From Castellaniella daejeonensis (GTDB taxonomy: Bacteria; Pseudomonadota; Gammaproteobacteria; Burkholderiales; Burkholderiaceae_B), in the NCBI RefSeq assembly GCF_039523555.1, contig NZ_BAAAFN010000020.1:1-64000 (forward strand): a DNA stretch of 64,000 nt, given 5' to 3'. Of this stretch, positions 1-6,016 are shown piece by piece. The notes under the pieces are model-generated. The model had not been told where the DNA came from and did no database searches. It saw only the letters and a list, made by a program, of their open reading frames with translations. A program made the position numbers and the translations under genes. Within the stretch, counting starts at the first letter, position 1; the number at the start of each line of letters is the position of its first letter.

Positions 1-60
1 CGCCGGGGTGGGTCAGTTTTACTCCGACGATTCCGACGAATGTGGGTCAGTTTTCAACCG
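1..60. mobile_element. Probable terminus of an IS21-like insertion sequence
   Basis: The 13-bp sequence GTGGGTCAGTTTT occurs twice as a direct repeat, at 8-20 and 42-54. Multiple short direct repeats carrying a GGGTCAGTTTT-like core at an element end are typical of IS21-family insertion sequences. The repeats abut a truncated minus-strand gene whose stop codon falls inside the repeat, which supports an insertion junction near 55-60. The transposase genes would lie left of the window and cannot be seen, so the family assignment is inference. Confidence 0.5.
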
Positions 61-122
61 GCGTTGACATCAATGCCGCGAATGTTGCATGACGGGCATT
101 TCGGCTGAACTGGTTCTGCCAT
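54..122 (-). pseudogene. 5' fragment of a small zinc-ribbon protein cut by an IS end
   Basis: Reading the minus strand from ATG at 122 gives 22 codons starting MAEPVQPKCPSC and then a stop at 54-56, which lies in the IS-like repeat. The CPSC knuckle followed by a G-I-(D/E) motif resembles the N-terminus of small zinc-ribbon proteins common in proteobacterial phages and islands, which have a second CxxC about 30 residues on. The second knuckle is missing here. A purine-rich AAGGA stretch precedes the ATG. I infer that the original gene continued to the left and was interrupted. Confidence 0.5.
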
Positions 123-225
123 TTTTCCATCCTTGCTGAGTTGTAAACGGAAATTTCAACATAGCACGGATGGTGGCAGCCGGGAACAGACCGGCATTGT
201 TAGATCGCCATAACAAGGAGTCCCC

Positions 226-306
226 ATGTCCGCATTCTGTGTATTCGGCATGACCGAGCCGCTGGCAAAGGCCCTGGCAGCCAAGAAAGCCCCCCCGGAA
301 GCATGA
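226..306 (+). CDS. Short phage-type ORF, possibly the N-terminal part of the following gene
   Basis: A 26-codon frame begins MSAFCVFGMTEPLAKALAAK. It has a strong ribosome-binding site (AAGGAG, 215-220) five bases before the ATG. It ends in TGA at 304-306, overlapping the ATG of the next frame at 303 (ATGA). The reading frame crosses a run of seven C at 290-296 just before the stop. Related phage proteins, as I recall them, begin in the same way and continue into sequence like the next ORF. The two frames may therefore be one gene split by a homopolymer change, or two coupled genes. Confidence 0.5.
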   Translation: MSAFCVFGMTEPLAKALAAKKAPPEA

Positions 307-566
307 AGGACGCCACGGAGGCTGAAATCGAGGCGTGGCGGGCCAGTGAAGCCGAGCGGATATTTACGAAGGGCCGCGCCCGGCAAATCTCGTCGCCCTT
401 CTCTGCCCCGCAGTTTTGCCAGGACTGGATTGATCTGGCAAACCGCACAACTCGGGCAGCGCGATTGAAAGTGATGGTGCGCGACACGAAGGTCGATAAG
501 ACCGGCGCTGTCGTGCTGAACAAGAAAACCAAGAAGCCGGTGATGGCGTGGCGAGCTTGGGGGTGA
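303..566 (+). CDS. Phage-type hypothetical protein (or C-terminal part of a split gene)
   Basis: This 87-residue frame starts at the ATG inside the ATGA overlap with the preceding short ORF and has no ribosome-binding site of its own. It encodes a charged N-terminal helix (about residues 1-22) and then a conserved-looking FSAPQFCQDWIDLA segment near residues 34-47. The C-terminus is basic and lysine-rich. I recognise the overall look from phage and island proteins of Burkholderiales but know no function. Translation either depends on coupling to the upstream 26-codon frame or needs a frameshift at the C7 run. Confidence 0.55.
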   Translation: MKDATEAEIEAWRASEAERIFTKGRARQISSPFSAPQFCQDWIDLANRTTRAARLKVMVRDTKVDKTGAVVLNKKTKKPVMAWRAWG

Positions 567-568
567 GT

Positions 569-760
569 TCACTTGCCCGTAAGCCCCGAAACCTCTTTCA
601 ATTCCAAAATTAAATCTTGCACTATCAATCGTGTCGTTCCGTCGACCCGCTTAACCCGATAAGACTTCGGTGTTTTTTTGATGCACTCGACGTTGTTCTC
701 ATATTCGATTTCATAGCGCCCCGTCGAAAAAACAACGTTATAGAACTTCCCTACCTCCAC
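569..760 (-). CDS. Small hypothetical protein, AT-rich
   Basis: A 63-residue protein starts at GTG (760). AAGGAG lies seven bases upstream, a good ribosome-binding site that decides this start. The sequence looks beta-rich, with alternating charged and hydrophobic residues and an EIEYENNVECIKK segment. It ends three bases from the convergent 303-566 ORF. Base composition is clearly lower in GC than the host core, consistent with recently acquired DNA. No family is recognised and no function is proposed. Confidence 0.5.
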   Translation of the reverse strand: MEVGKFYNVVFSTGRYEIEYENNVECIKKTPKSYRVKRVDGTTRLIVQDLILELKEVSGLTGK

Positions 761-830
761 TTCAATTCTCCTTCCGTTCGCCGCCTAATTTTTTAGACTG
801 GCTTCGTTCAGTACGCAATAGAGGATGACC

Positions 831-1124
831 ATGACCACTGAAACCGTCCTGACGGATGCGGATATCCACGACAAATACCAGAGGATCACAGGATACAGAA
901 GCACCCCGCCTGTCGTCTTGGATTTCGCCCGCGCCATCGAACAAGCCGTCCTGCAATCACCTGAGATACAGGCGCTGAGGAAGGATGCGGAGCGGTATCG
1001 GCATTTGCGCGACGAGGTCGGACTCTGCCCTTATGACCTATTCAACGCATGGTGGCTGTCAGATCACGGGAATCCGCAAACGATTGACGAAGCCATTGAT
1101 ATCTCAATGGAGCAAAAGCCATGA
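831..1124 (+). CDS. Phage-type hypothetical protein
   Basis: The product is 97 residues with start ATG 831 preferred over 825, because AGAGGA at 820-825 then has normal spacing. The central segment around residues 45-60 carries the DAERYRHLRDE motif. That motif recurs in many small early-region proteins of tailed phages, usually as a helical segment near the C-terminus. The stop overlaps an ATG (ATGA, 1121-1124) that opens only 14 codons, suggesting that the next gene of an original operon was lost by deletion. Function is unknown. Confidence 0.65.
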   Translation: MTTETVLTDADIHDKYQRITGYRSTPPVVLDFARAIEQAVLQSPEIQALRKDAERYRHLRDEVGLCPYDLFNAWWLSDHGNPQTIDEAIDISMEQKP

Positions 1125-1164
1125 AGGCAACGATGTCTGTTTCCACGCCTCGGCGCGGATATTG

Positions 1165-1279
1165 ATGCTGATCGATAAATCAACGCCTGCACGACCGGAA
1201 TCTGAGCAGTAGCCGGGTCCAGGCCCCGCCCGGTTGGGTCAAGCCGGGACCATCATCGAAGCGGCGGCGTGCCCGGTGA
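1165..1279. other. Non-coding gap with probable deletion scar
   Basis: A 14-codon frame coupled to the upstream gene stops at 1164. After that there is no open frame with a ribosome-binding site until the nuclease-like fragment at 1280, whose upstream codon is a TGA. The local sequence is GC-rich with runs of CCGGG, unlike its neighbours. I see no hairpin terminator. The simplest reading is a deletion that removed the start of the nuclease gene. Confidence 0.3.
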
Positions 1280-1726
1280 GTGCGCGGCCTGAGTCTGGTC
1301 AAGAACACTGAGCGCAAGACCAATAAATGGCTTACGGGCGAATGCGACCTGTTTGATGTATCCGCCGGCAAGGGCTATGACCTGAAAAACGCATGGTCTA
1401 CCAAGACATTTCCCGGCTGGCTGATCGATTGCGGCGACAAGGTCTATGAGTGGCAGATGCGGGCCTACATGCAGTTGTGGGATGCCGGCGAATGGGAGGT
1501 GGTGCACACCCTGGTCGATACACCGCAGCGCCTCATTGGATTTGAGCCCCTGCAGATGCACATCGTGTCGCACATCCCCGAGCACATGCGCATCACCGGC
1601 TGGCTTGTCGAGCGTGACTTCGCGAAAGAGCGACTGATGATCGAGCGCGTCGAAGCCGCCCGCGAGTACCTGACCGAAGCCATCCGCGAGTTTGATGAAT
1701 ATCACAAAGAACTGAAGGCCGCGTAG
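1280..1726 (+). pseudogene. 5'-truncated PD-(D/E)XK-type phage nuclease fragment
   Basis: The frame encodes about 148 residues. They resemble the C-terminal half of phage/island nucleases of roughly 280-300 residues. The visible landmarks are a GECDLFD segment (near residue 20), a DLK triplet that could be the D-x-K active-site motif, KTFPGW, YEWQMRAYM and LVDTPQRLI. The only start is a GTG directly after an in-frame TGA, with no ribosome-binding site, so the N-terminal half appears lost. It sits among other remnants in the element. The assignment rests on motif recall; an alternative is a shortened but expressed protein. Confidence 0.5.
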
Positions 1727-1758
1727 CACGTCATGCAGCGGCCCCACGGAGCCCGCCC

Positions 1759-2091
1759 ATGTCTCAAGCCATAGCCCAACTCGTGATGCTGACGCTCAAC
1801 CCGCAGATCGCCCGGCGGATCCGCAGAACGAAATTCAGGCCGCCCAAGCCGCCGCGCGTGAAGCCCGAACCAAAGCCAAAGCGCCCAGTCGGCAGACCCA
1901 GGATGCCCGACGAGAAGTGGGCTCAGATCAAGCGGCTTGCCGAAGACCCGGCCCTATCTTGCAACCAGATCGCAAGGGCCGTCGGGGTCGCCTATTCGAC
2001 AGTAACAAAATACCGGCGAGAGAATGGCCTGATCGGGCCTGGATCGCCGGGGGCGAAATTGGTTCAGGGGGTGGGACTGAGGATTCGGTGA
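1759..2091 (+). CDS. Basic AT-hook/HTH DNA-binding protein
   Basis: The 110-residue product has a hydrophobic N-terminus and then a proline/lysine-rich stretch (residues about 25-50). That stretch contains KRPVGRPRMP, which matches an AT-hook core (P-x-GRPR). The C-terminal half has a helix-turn-helix pattern, with NQIARAVGVAYSTVTKYRRE at about residues 71-90. It is likely a small DNA-binding regulator of the element. CGGAG lies upstream of the ATG at normal spacing. No target can be assigned, and the gene could equally encode a terminase-small-subunit-like HTH protein. Confidence 0.6.
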   Translation: MSQAIAQLVMLTLNPQIARRIRRTKFRPPKPPRVKPEPKPKRPVGRPRMPDEKWAQIKRLAEDPALSCNQIARAVGVAYSTVTKYRRENGLIGPGSPGAKLVQGVGLRIR

Positions 2092-2102
2092 GCATGGCCG
2101 TT

Positions 2103-2558
2103 TTAAGTCGCCGGCCTCAAACACACTTTTATCGTTGCCGCACCACCCACACCGATCCCTATGAACTTGCCCTCAGCGTTAAAACTCAACGACAGTTCGA
2201 TTCTCTCAATCTCTACAGATTCCTGGATCCCTTCCGCCACGCTGTTAATGGAATCTGATAGCACCTTATTCACATTAACAAAGGCGTCCTTCAGTCCCTT
2301 TTCTATTTTCCCCACAGGCACGACGCTCTCTGACGGGTTTCTTGCCGAAGTTTTCTTGTGGCTAACTGGCGCAAGGACACCGCCCGGCGTTTTTTTGTAT
2401 CCAGGTTCAGGCGCCCCATAAAGAGCTTTCTTCGCTGCAGGTTTTTTTGCCGGAGCCGCCTTGTACGCTCGGGCAACAAGCTTCGCAGTGGCCTTTTTTG
2501 CCGAGGTTTTTTTCACTGCCGTTTTCGCCGCAGTCGCTATTTTTTTTGTCGTAGCCAC
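2103..2558 (-). CDS. Lysine/alanine-tailed protein with Trypco1/Pepco-like C-terminal domain
   Basis: This is a 151-residue protein starting at GTG (2558) behind a GGAGAGAG ribosome-binding site. Residues 1-45 are a histone-H1-like tail of K, A and T (AAKTAVKKTSAKKATAK). A linker follows, then an amphipathic helix (about 80-112) and a beta-rich end (about 116-148) reading IERIELSLSFNAEGKFIG and then GVGGAATIKVCL. That end resembles the Trypco1/Pepco effector-associated domains found with peptidases in conflict systems. The resemblance is from memory. It is AT-rich, antisense to all its neighbours, and no peptidase gene is adjacent. Function is unknown. Confidence 0.6.
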   Translation of the reverse strand: MATTKKIATAAKTAVKKTSAKKATAKLVARAYKAAPAKKPAAKKALYGAPEPGYKKTPGGVLAPVSHKKTSARNPSESVVPVGKIEKGLKDAFVNVNKVLSDSINSVAEGIQESVEIERIELSLSFNAEGKFIGIGVGGAATIKVCLRPAT

Positions 2559-2741
2559 AATCTCTCTCCACGCGCCACCACGGCGCTACAAAATAATACC
2601 CCCCCCACCCCGGATCAACCATAAGGTTATCCCCACCAACAGTGAATAACCCTGTGATCAACATGGGGTTACCCCATCCAACCCAAACAACGGGGCACAT
2701 CCCGATCAACTGATCGCGGATCGGTCGCGCCCGGAGGCGTC

Positions 2742-2861
2742 ATGTCCCTCAAATCCAAACTCAGATGCGCTCTTGAATGGGCCGTCTACGCTGCTGCGTT
2801 TTGCGCGCTCACCGCAGCGTTTTTCATTCTGTTTCTGTTTGCGATGGCGGAGCCGTTATGA
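2742..2861 (+). CDS. Small single-pass membrane protein
   Basis: A 39-residue frame too short for most gene finders starts at ATG 2742 after GGAGG (2733-2737). A basic N-terminus (MSLKSKLRCALEW) is followed by one hydrophobic segment at about residues 14-34, and the stop overlaps the next start as ATGA (2858-2861). Small membrane proteins in this position occur in phage early regions. Role unknown; the excellent ribosome-binding site and the coupling to the next gene support that it is translated. Confidence 0.55.
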   Translation: MSLKSKLRCALEWAVYAAAFCALTAAFFILFLFAMAEPL

Positions 2862-3064
2862 GCGGAATATCCGCAATGGTCACACAGTTGCAGCAAGCCA
2901 TCTGCGTCCAGCAGCGAATCCCCGGCGCCCGTCTGAACACTGCCGAGCGGCTGGAAATCCAGCACTTGATCGCAGAGGGCCATGAGAACCGGGAGATCGA
3001 ATTTCGCACCGGCGTTTCGTACTCGCGGATCGCTGAGATCCGTCGGGCATTGAATAAGGGCTGA
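2858..3064 (+). CDS. Small HTH-type phage protein
   Basis: A 68-residue protein whose ATG (2858) overlaps the stop of the preceding membrane protein, implying coupled translation. Residues about 25-65 form a helix-turn-helix-like unit (LNTAERLEIQHLIAEGHENR followed by GVSYSRIAEIRRAL), as in small transposase/terminase-like or regulatory HTH proteins. It probably binds DNA. A longer in-frame extension to 2777 exists but lacks a ribosome-binding site and would overlap the membrane protein, so I reject it. Confidence 0.6.
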   Translation: MSGISAMVTQLQQAICVQQRIPGARLNTAERLEIQHLIAEGHENREIEFRTGVSYSRIAEIRRALNKG

Positions 3065-3089
3065 GGCCCGCGTTATTTAGGAGATTGAT

Positions 3090-3299
3090 ATGAAAATCAA
3101 GAACATCACCAGCCAGATCCGCCGCGACTTCACTGCCATCTACGAATGCCAGCACTGCGGCCACGAGCAAACGGGCAGAGGGTACGACGACGCCTATTTC
3201 CACGAAAAGGTCATTCCCGCGATGAAATGCGCCTCGTGCGGCAGGTCCGGGAACGAAGTGACCAGTGCGCCGTCTGTGCCTGCGCATGCGGTCCTGTAG
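3090..3299 (+). CDS. Small zinc-ribbon phage protein
   Basis: The 69-residue product has two zinc knuckles, CQHC at residues 20-23 and CASC at about 47-50, separated by an acidic/aromatic loop. This is a classic small zinc ribbon. AGGAG sits seven bases before the ATG. It is co-directional with, and 25 bases after, the small HTH gene. Such proteins are frequent in phage accessory regions and may bind nucleic acid or partner proteins; no specific role can be given. Confidence 0.65.
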   Translation: MKIKNITSQIRRDFTAIYECQHCGHEQTGRGYDDAYFHEKVIPAMKCASCGRSGNEVTSAPSVPAHAVL

Positions 3300-3312
3300 C
3301 CGGGAGCATGAC

Positions 3313-3540
3313 ATGACCCAACGAAACGACGGCGGCCCGGCGTTCCCGGCCTGGGAACTGAACGGCCATGGCCAGCCGGAAATGACGTGCTTCGGCATGT
3401 CCCTGCGCGATTACTTCGCAGCCAAAGCGATGCAAGCCGCAGCCACCACCCGACAGAGCGATGGCTTCACGTCTTCGGAGCGAGCCTATTGGGCCTATCG
3501 GCAGGCCGACGCCATGCTTGCAGCCAGGGGGCGGACATGA
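3313..3540 (+). CDS. Phage-type hypothetical protein (GGPAFP family)
   Basis: The 75-residue product starts at ATG 3313. It carries the pattern GGPAFP near the N-terminus, then MSLRDYFAAKAM (about residues 32-43) and a terminal AYRQADAMLAAR helix. I recognise this combination from many small hypothetical proteins of phages infecting beta- and gammaproteobacteria. Its stop overlaps the next start as ATGA (3537-3540), so the pair is translationally coupled. Function unknown. Confidence 0.65.
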   Translation: MTQRNDGGPAFPAWELNGHGQPEMTCFGMSLRDYFAAKAMQAAATTRQSDGFTSSERAYWAYRQADAMLAARGRT

Positions 3541-3854
3541 GCACACAGAAATTCTCGATGCCACCCTGGCAAGTGACAGCAGGCGTCGTGGACAATCCGC
3601 GCCTGATCGTGGCGGACGTGGACGGGCTGCCAGTTTGCGCAATGTCGCTGCGTGGCGTCTTCGGCAACACCAAAAAAATGGAAGCCAACGCCGACCTGAT
3701 GGCCGCCGCCCCTGACATGTACGACGCGCTGAAATCCATGCGCGAGTATCTGTCCAAATGCCCGCCCCACGCAGAAGACCGCACAGGCGCTGAATGGGGC
3801 CGGATGATGGATTTGTCGGGCGCGGCCCTGGCCAGAGCCGAGGGGAAATCTTGA
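3537..3854 (+). CDS. Phage-type hypothetical protein with NADLMAAAPDMYDAL motif
   Basis: The 105-residue product is coupled to the gene before it by an ATGA overlap. Its middle carries the ANADLMAAAPDMYDAL helix common in small phage early proteins. The stop codon TGA (3852-3854) lies at the very junction with the IS605-type element, so the element end may supply the stop and the native C-terminus may have been slightly different. No function is known for the family. Confidence 0.6.
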   Translation: MSTQKFSMPPWQVTAGVVDNPRLIVADVDGLPVCAMSLRGVFGNTKKMEANADLMAAAPDMYDALKSMREYLSKCPPHAEDRTGAEWGRMMDLSGAALARAEGKS

Positions 3855-3990
3855 CGTCCTCCCCGACCTAAAGGACGGGGATTCCCACTACTGGCGCTCG
3901 ACGTCCCGAGCGGAGAATGTTTAACGCAGCATTGACATCACGATCATGGACAGCACCGCAATCACTACATTGCCACTCTCTTATTCCAAG
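3851..3990 (-). ncRNA. Predicted omegaRNA (reRNA) overlapping the tnpB 3' end
   Basis: In IS200/IS605 elements the guide scaffold RNA of TnpB is transcribed from the 3' end of tnpB through the right-end hairpin and continues into flanking DNA, which supplies the guide. Here the right-end hairpin (3861-3880) overlaps the last tnpB codons and the end of the element is near 3851. The guide would be antisense to the end of the 3537-3854 phage gene. The extent is inferred from family knowledge; the 5' limit is a guess. Confidence 0.4.
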
Positions 3991-4917
3991 CCCTGCGATA
4001 CCTTTCGGCCTCGAATCGGGCAGGCTGCCGCAACTCGAACAGGTTTGGGAGGAAAACGATTCATTCACTTCTTCATACCATGCGCCATTCGCAATCGACT
4101 TGTACGCAAGCATTTGTTTGAAGGAATGCCAGCCCGCGTCAAGGACGCTTTTTGCCATGCTGGTTTTGGCAAGTTTCGAGGGCGACACATTGCCGACCAC
4201 GATGTAATCGAAGTCACGCACGATTTGCGAGGAAGCCTTGTGCAAAAAATCGGCGCGACTATTCGCAATCTTCGCGTGGATGCTCGCAACCTGCTTTTTC
4301 TTTCTCGCCCGCTGCGCGACGGCAAGCTGTTTTTCAAGCCTTCGATAGTGGCGAGGATGTTCGATCTTCTGTCCATTGGACAGCGTAGCCAAGTCAGCCA
4401 AGCCAAGATCAATGCCAACGCCGCGAACAGGCTTTCTGGTTTCGGCGTCAGCGACTTCAACGACGATGTTCAAAAACCAGTTTCCGCGCCGATCTTGTGC
4501 GAAGCAGGTTCCGTCCTTGATCTTTCCCTCTGGCAGGGCGCGGGAATTGAACACTCGGAAGGTGTTGCCGGCGAAGCGGAAAGCATCGCCATGTCGTTTC
4601 AAGTCCCGACCTTTGAGAGGCACCCAGCCAAGCGAACGCTTGCCCCGGTATCGAAGGTATGGCCGGTTGAACTGCTTGCGCGACTTCGCGTATTGCTCGC
4701 ACACAGCATTGATCGTGCCGGAGTGGATGCCAAGCTCCTTGCTGCTACCGGTCGTCAAGACGTTCAGATCAAACCCGGTGGGCCAGCGCTTGCGCCACTT
4801 GAGCGCATGCTTCTGCGTGTCATTGCAGAAGTTCCAGACGAAATTCACCGCCCGCGCTTGCTTGTTCAGCAAACCGTTCAAGGACTTCACGCGGTAGCGG
4901 TAAACCTTCGTGCTCAT
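3868..4917 (-). CDS. tnpB: TnpB-like RNA-guided nuclease with atypical RuvC-II site
   Basis: A 349-residue OrfB/TnpB-family protein. Visible parts: the RuvC-I motif GIDLGL with Asp170, the segment FDYIVVGNV (236-244), zinc-ribbon pairs CSSC (293-296) and CSDC (317-320), and RuvC-III HDRDVNAALNIL (Asp325/Asp327). At the usual RuvC-II position (IVVEN/DL) the catalytic Glu is replaced by Gly242; Glu286, in VNESFSSQTCS before the zinc ribbon, may substitute. Its ATG overlaps the stop of an upstream RHH gene. It is likely either an active nuclease of a rearranged-site subgroup or a DNA-binding-only variant. Confidence 0.85.
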   Translation of the reverse strand: MSTKVYRYRVKSLNGLLNKQARAVNFVWNFCNDTQKHALKWRKRWPTGFDLNVLTTGSSKELGIHSGTINAVCEQYAKSRKQFNRPYLRYRGKRSLGWVPLKGRDLKRHGDAFRFAGNTFRVFNSRALPEGKIKDGTCFAQDRRGNWFLNIVVEVADAETRKPVRGVGIDLGLADLATLSNGQKIEHPRHYRRLEKQLAVAQRARKKKQVASIHAKIANSRADFLHKASSQIVRDFDYIVVGNVSPSKLAKTSMAKSVLDAGWHSFKQMLAYKSIANGAWYEEVNESFSSQTCSSCGSLPDSRPKGIAGLGIREWQCSDCGAVHDRDVNAALNILRSGRRAPVVGIPVL

Positions 4918-5042
4918 TGCCGTTTCAGGTATTCGTCAATGGCGCGCCGGATGTGTTCAGCGACTGAAAGTCCTGTCTTTTCAGACAGCGCCTTGAGTGC
5001 AGCAACAACGGGTTCAGGTAGGAATATATGTGTGCGTTTCAT
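4914..5042 (-). CDS. Ribbon-helix-helix (CopG/Arc-type) small protein coupled to tnpB
   Basis: A 42-codon frame starts at ATG 5042 on the minus strand (MKRTHIFLPEPVVAAL...), with stop TGA overlapping the tnpB ATG (4914-4917). An initial beta strand (KRTHIFLPE), then helix PVVAALKALSEKTG and helix VAEHIRRAIDEYLKR form a complete minimal RHH fold. A TATAAT (5049-5054, minus) lies seven bases before the ATG and no ribosome-binding site is seen, so the mRNA may be nearly leaderless. Probable autoregulator of the tnpB operon; that role is inference. Confidence 0.65.
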   Translation of the reverse strand: MKRTHIFLPEPVVAALKALSEKTGLSVAEHIRRAIDEYLKRQ

Positions 5043-5102
5043 TCACATATTATATCTGTTTTTATATCCAGTAGTGCAGCCTACCGGCTGCGCTCCTTTC
5101 CT

Positions 5103-5122
5103 CCCCGGCCTGAACGCCGGGG
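5103..5122. repeat. Left-end hairpin of the IS605-type element
   Basis: CCCCGGC (5103-5109) pairs perfectly with GCCGGGG (5116-5122) around a 6-base loop CTGAAC. It lies upstream of the RHH/tnpB operon and mirrors the hairpin at 3861-3880. Single-strand hairpins near both ends are the recognition structures of Y1 (HUH) transposases. Confidence 0.6.
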
Positions 5123-5176
5123 TCTCTCGGAGCATCTGGTGACGGGCCGGGATTTTCCGTGGCCTTGGGAGGAATG

Positions 5177-5449
5177 ATGATCGACGCCCGAACCCTCTTG
5201 CTTGCCGAGCAAGCCCACCGTGCTGAGGGCAACCACGCAACAGCGGATCTGCTGCGTGAAGCCGCCAGCACGATCACCAGCCTGCGCACCGCCCTGAAAC
5301 TCGCCCGCGCTCAGATCGCCGCTGAGCGTGACGACCTGATCGAGTGTCCCGGTATCGGCGGCGTGATCCCGGACAGCGACGAACTTGGGCTGGCCGGCGT
5401 GGCCGATCTGAATGCCGTGCTGGCCCAAATTGACGAGGCCCTGAAATGA
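5177..5449 (+). CDS. Phage-type hypothetical protein
   Basis: The 90-residue product begins MIDARTLLLAEQAHRAEGNH. Start 5177 is chosen because GGAGG (5168-5172) then has four-base spacing; the ATG at 5174 would be only one base away. It is mostly helical with repeated heptad-like leucines (ADLLREAASTITSLRTALKL). The stop overlaps the next start (ATGA, 5446-5449). It is the first element gene after the IS insertion and probably belonged to one operon with 3537-3854. Function unknown. Confidence 0.6.
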   Translation: MIDARTLLLAEQAHRAEGNHATADLLREAASTITSLRTALKLARAQIAAERDDLIECPGIGGVIPDSDELGLAGVADLNAVLAQIDEALK

Positions 5450-5835
5450 CTATCAACACCGAAACCATCCGAGACGCTGCCGAGGTGTTGGACACCCTGA
5501 CCAGCGCTCTGGCTGTCGATCATCCGCTGCGCACACGGGCCGCGGCCAGAGCAAAAAGCTGCGTGTCTGGGCTGTATTCCGCCGCCGACGCCCTGGACGC
5601 CCAGACGGCGGAGATAGCGCGGCTGCGGACTGAAAACGCCGGTCTGCGTATATCCCTGAGAAACATGATCGGGGCCTACGTCCGGCTGATGGAGAACGGC
5701 CGAGATCTGATCATTGACCTGGGCGGACAGTGTGACCCGGTGGACGTGATGGAAGCTGCCGACCCTTGGCTGCGGGCATCCCGCGCCGCACTCGCACAGG
5801 AACAGGGAGGCAGCGATGCGAACGGTAATCGTTGA
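5446..5835 (+). CDS. Helical phage-type hypothetical protein
   Basis: The 129-residue product is coupled to the previous gene by ATGA overlap. Residues about 45-70 (ADALDAQTAEIARLRTENAG) form a short coiled coil, a feature of many small phage early proteins. The C-terminal third has DLGGQCDPVDVMEAADPWL. It overlaps the next gene by 20 bases. No enzyme motif is seen and the function is unknown. Confidence 0.6.
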   Translation: MTINTETIRDAAEVLDTLTSALAVDHPLRTRAAARAKSCVSGLYSAADALDAQTAEIARLRTENAGLRISLRNMIGAYVRLMENGRDLIIDLGGQCDPVDVMEAADPWLRASRAALAQEQGGSDANGNR

Positions 5836-6016
5836 AGTGAAGAACGACATCCTGGGCGATGGCGTGTTCTGGCGCGGCCCGGAAAATTTGATTGAGGAAA
5901 TCCGCAACCTGCCAGCCCGCATGCTGGCCCGCAGCGTGGTCGCCACCGGGAAGCCGGCGCAAACAGGGATGTGGCATGTGCGTATTGAGGAAGGCCATCA
6001 TGACAACCAAGACTGA
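5816..6016 (+). CDS. Small phage-type hypothetical protein
   Basis: The 66-residue product begins MRTVIVEVKNDILGDGVFWRG. GGAGG lies six bases upstream of ATG 5816, inside the end of the preceding gene. The amphipathic beta start and the central ENLIEEIRNLPARML helix suggest a small folded domain. It overlaps the next gene by 17 bases, in keeping with the compact gene packing of the element. Function unknown. Confidence 0.55.
   Translation: MRTVIVEVKNDILGDGVFWRGPENLIEEIRNLPARMLARSVVATGKPAQTGMWHVRIEEGHHDNQD

Larger units (their letters stand above)
3851..5125 (-). mobile_element. IS605/IS1341-type element with RHH gene and tnpB, no tnpA
   Basis: The element is about 1.28 kb and reads on the minus strand. 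It contains a 42-aa ribbon-helix-helix gene and an overlapping tnpB. The tnpB-distal end has a hairpin (CCCCG 3861-3865 with CGGGG 3876-3880, inner CC/GG), as expected for the right end. The other end has a perfect 7-bp hairpin (5103-5109 with 5116-5122). Subterminal hairpins instead of inverted repeats mark the IS200/IS605 family. No Y1 transposase is present, so the element would need one supplied elsewhere. Exact boundaries are inferred to within about 10-20 bases. Confidence 0.7.

Noticed and set aside
985..1212. A 75-codon frame overlapping the 831-1124 gene
   Set aside because: It is in another frame of a better-supported gene and has no ribosome-binding site.
3946..5142. A 398-codon plus-strand frame
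   Set aside because: It is antisense to tnpB and the RHH gene, with no motif of its own.
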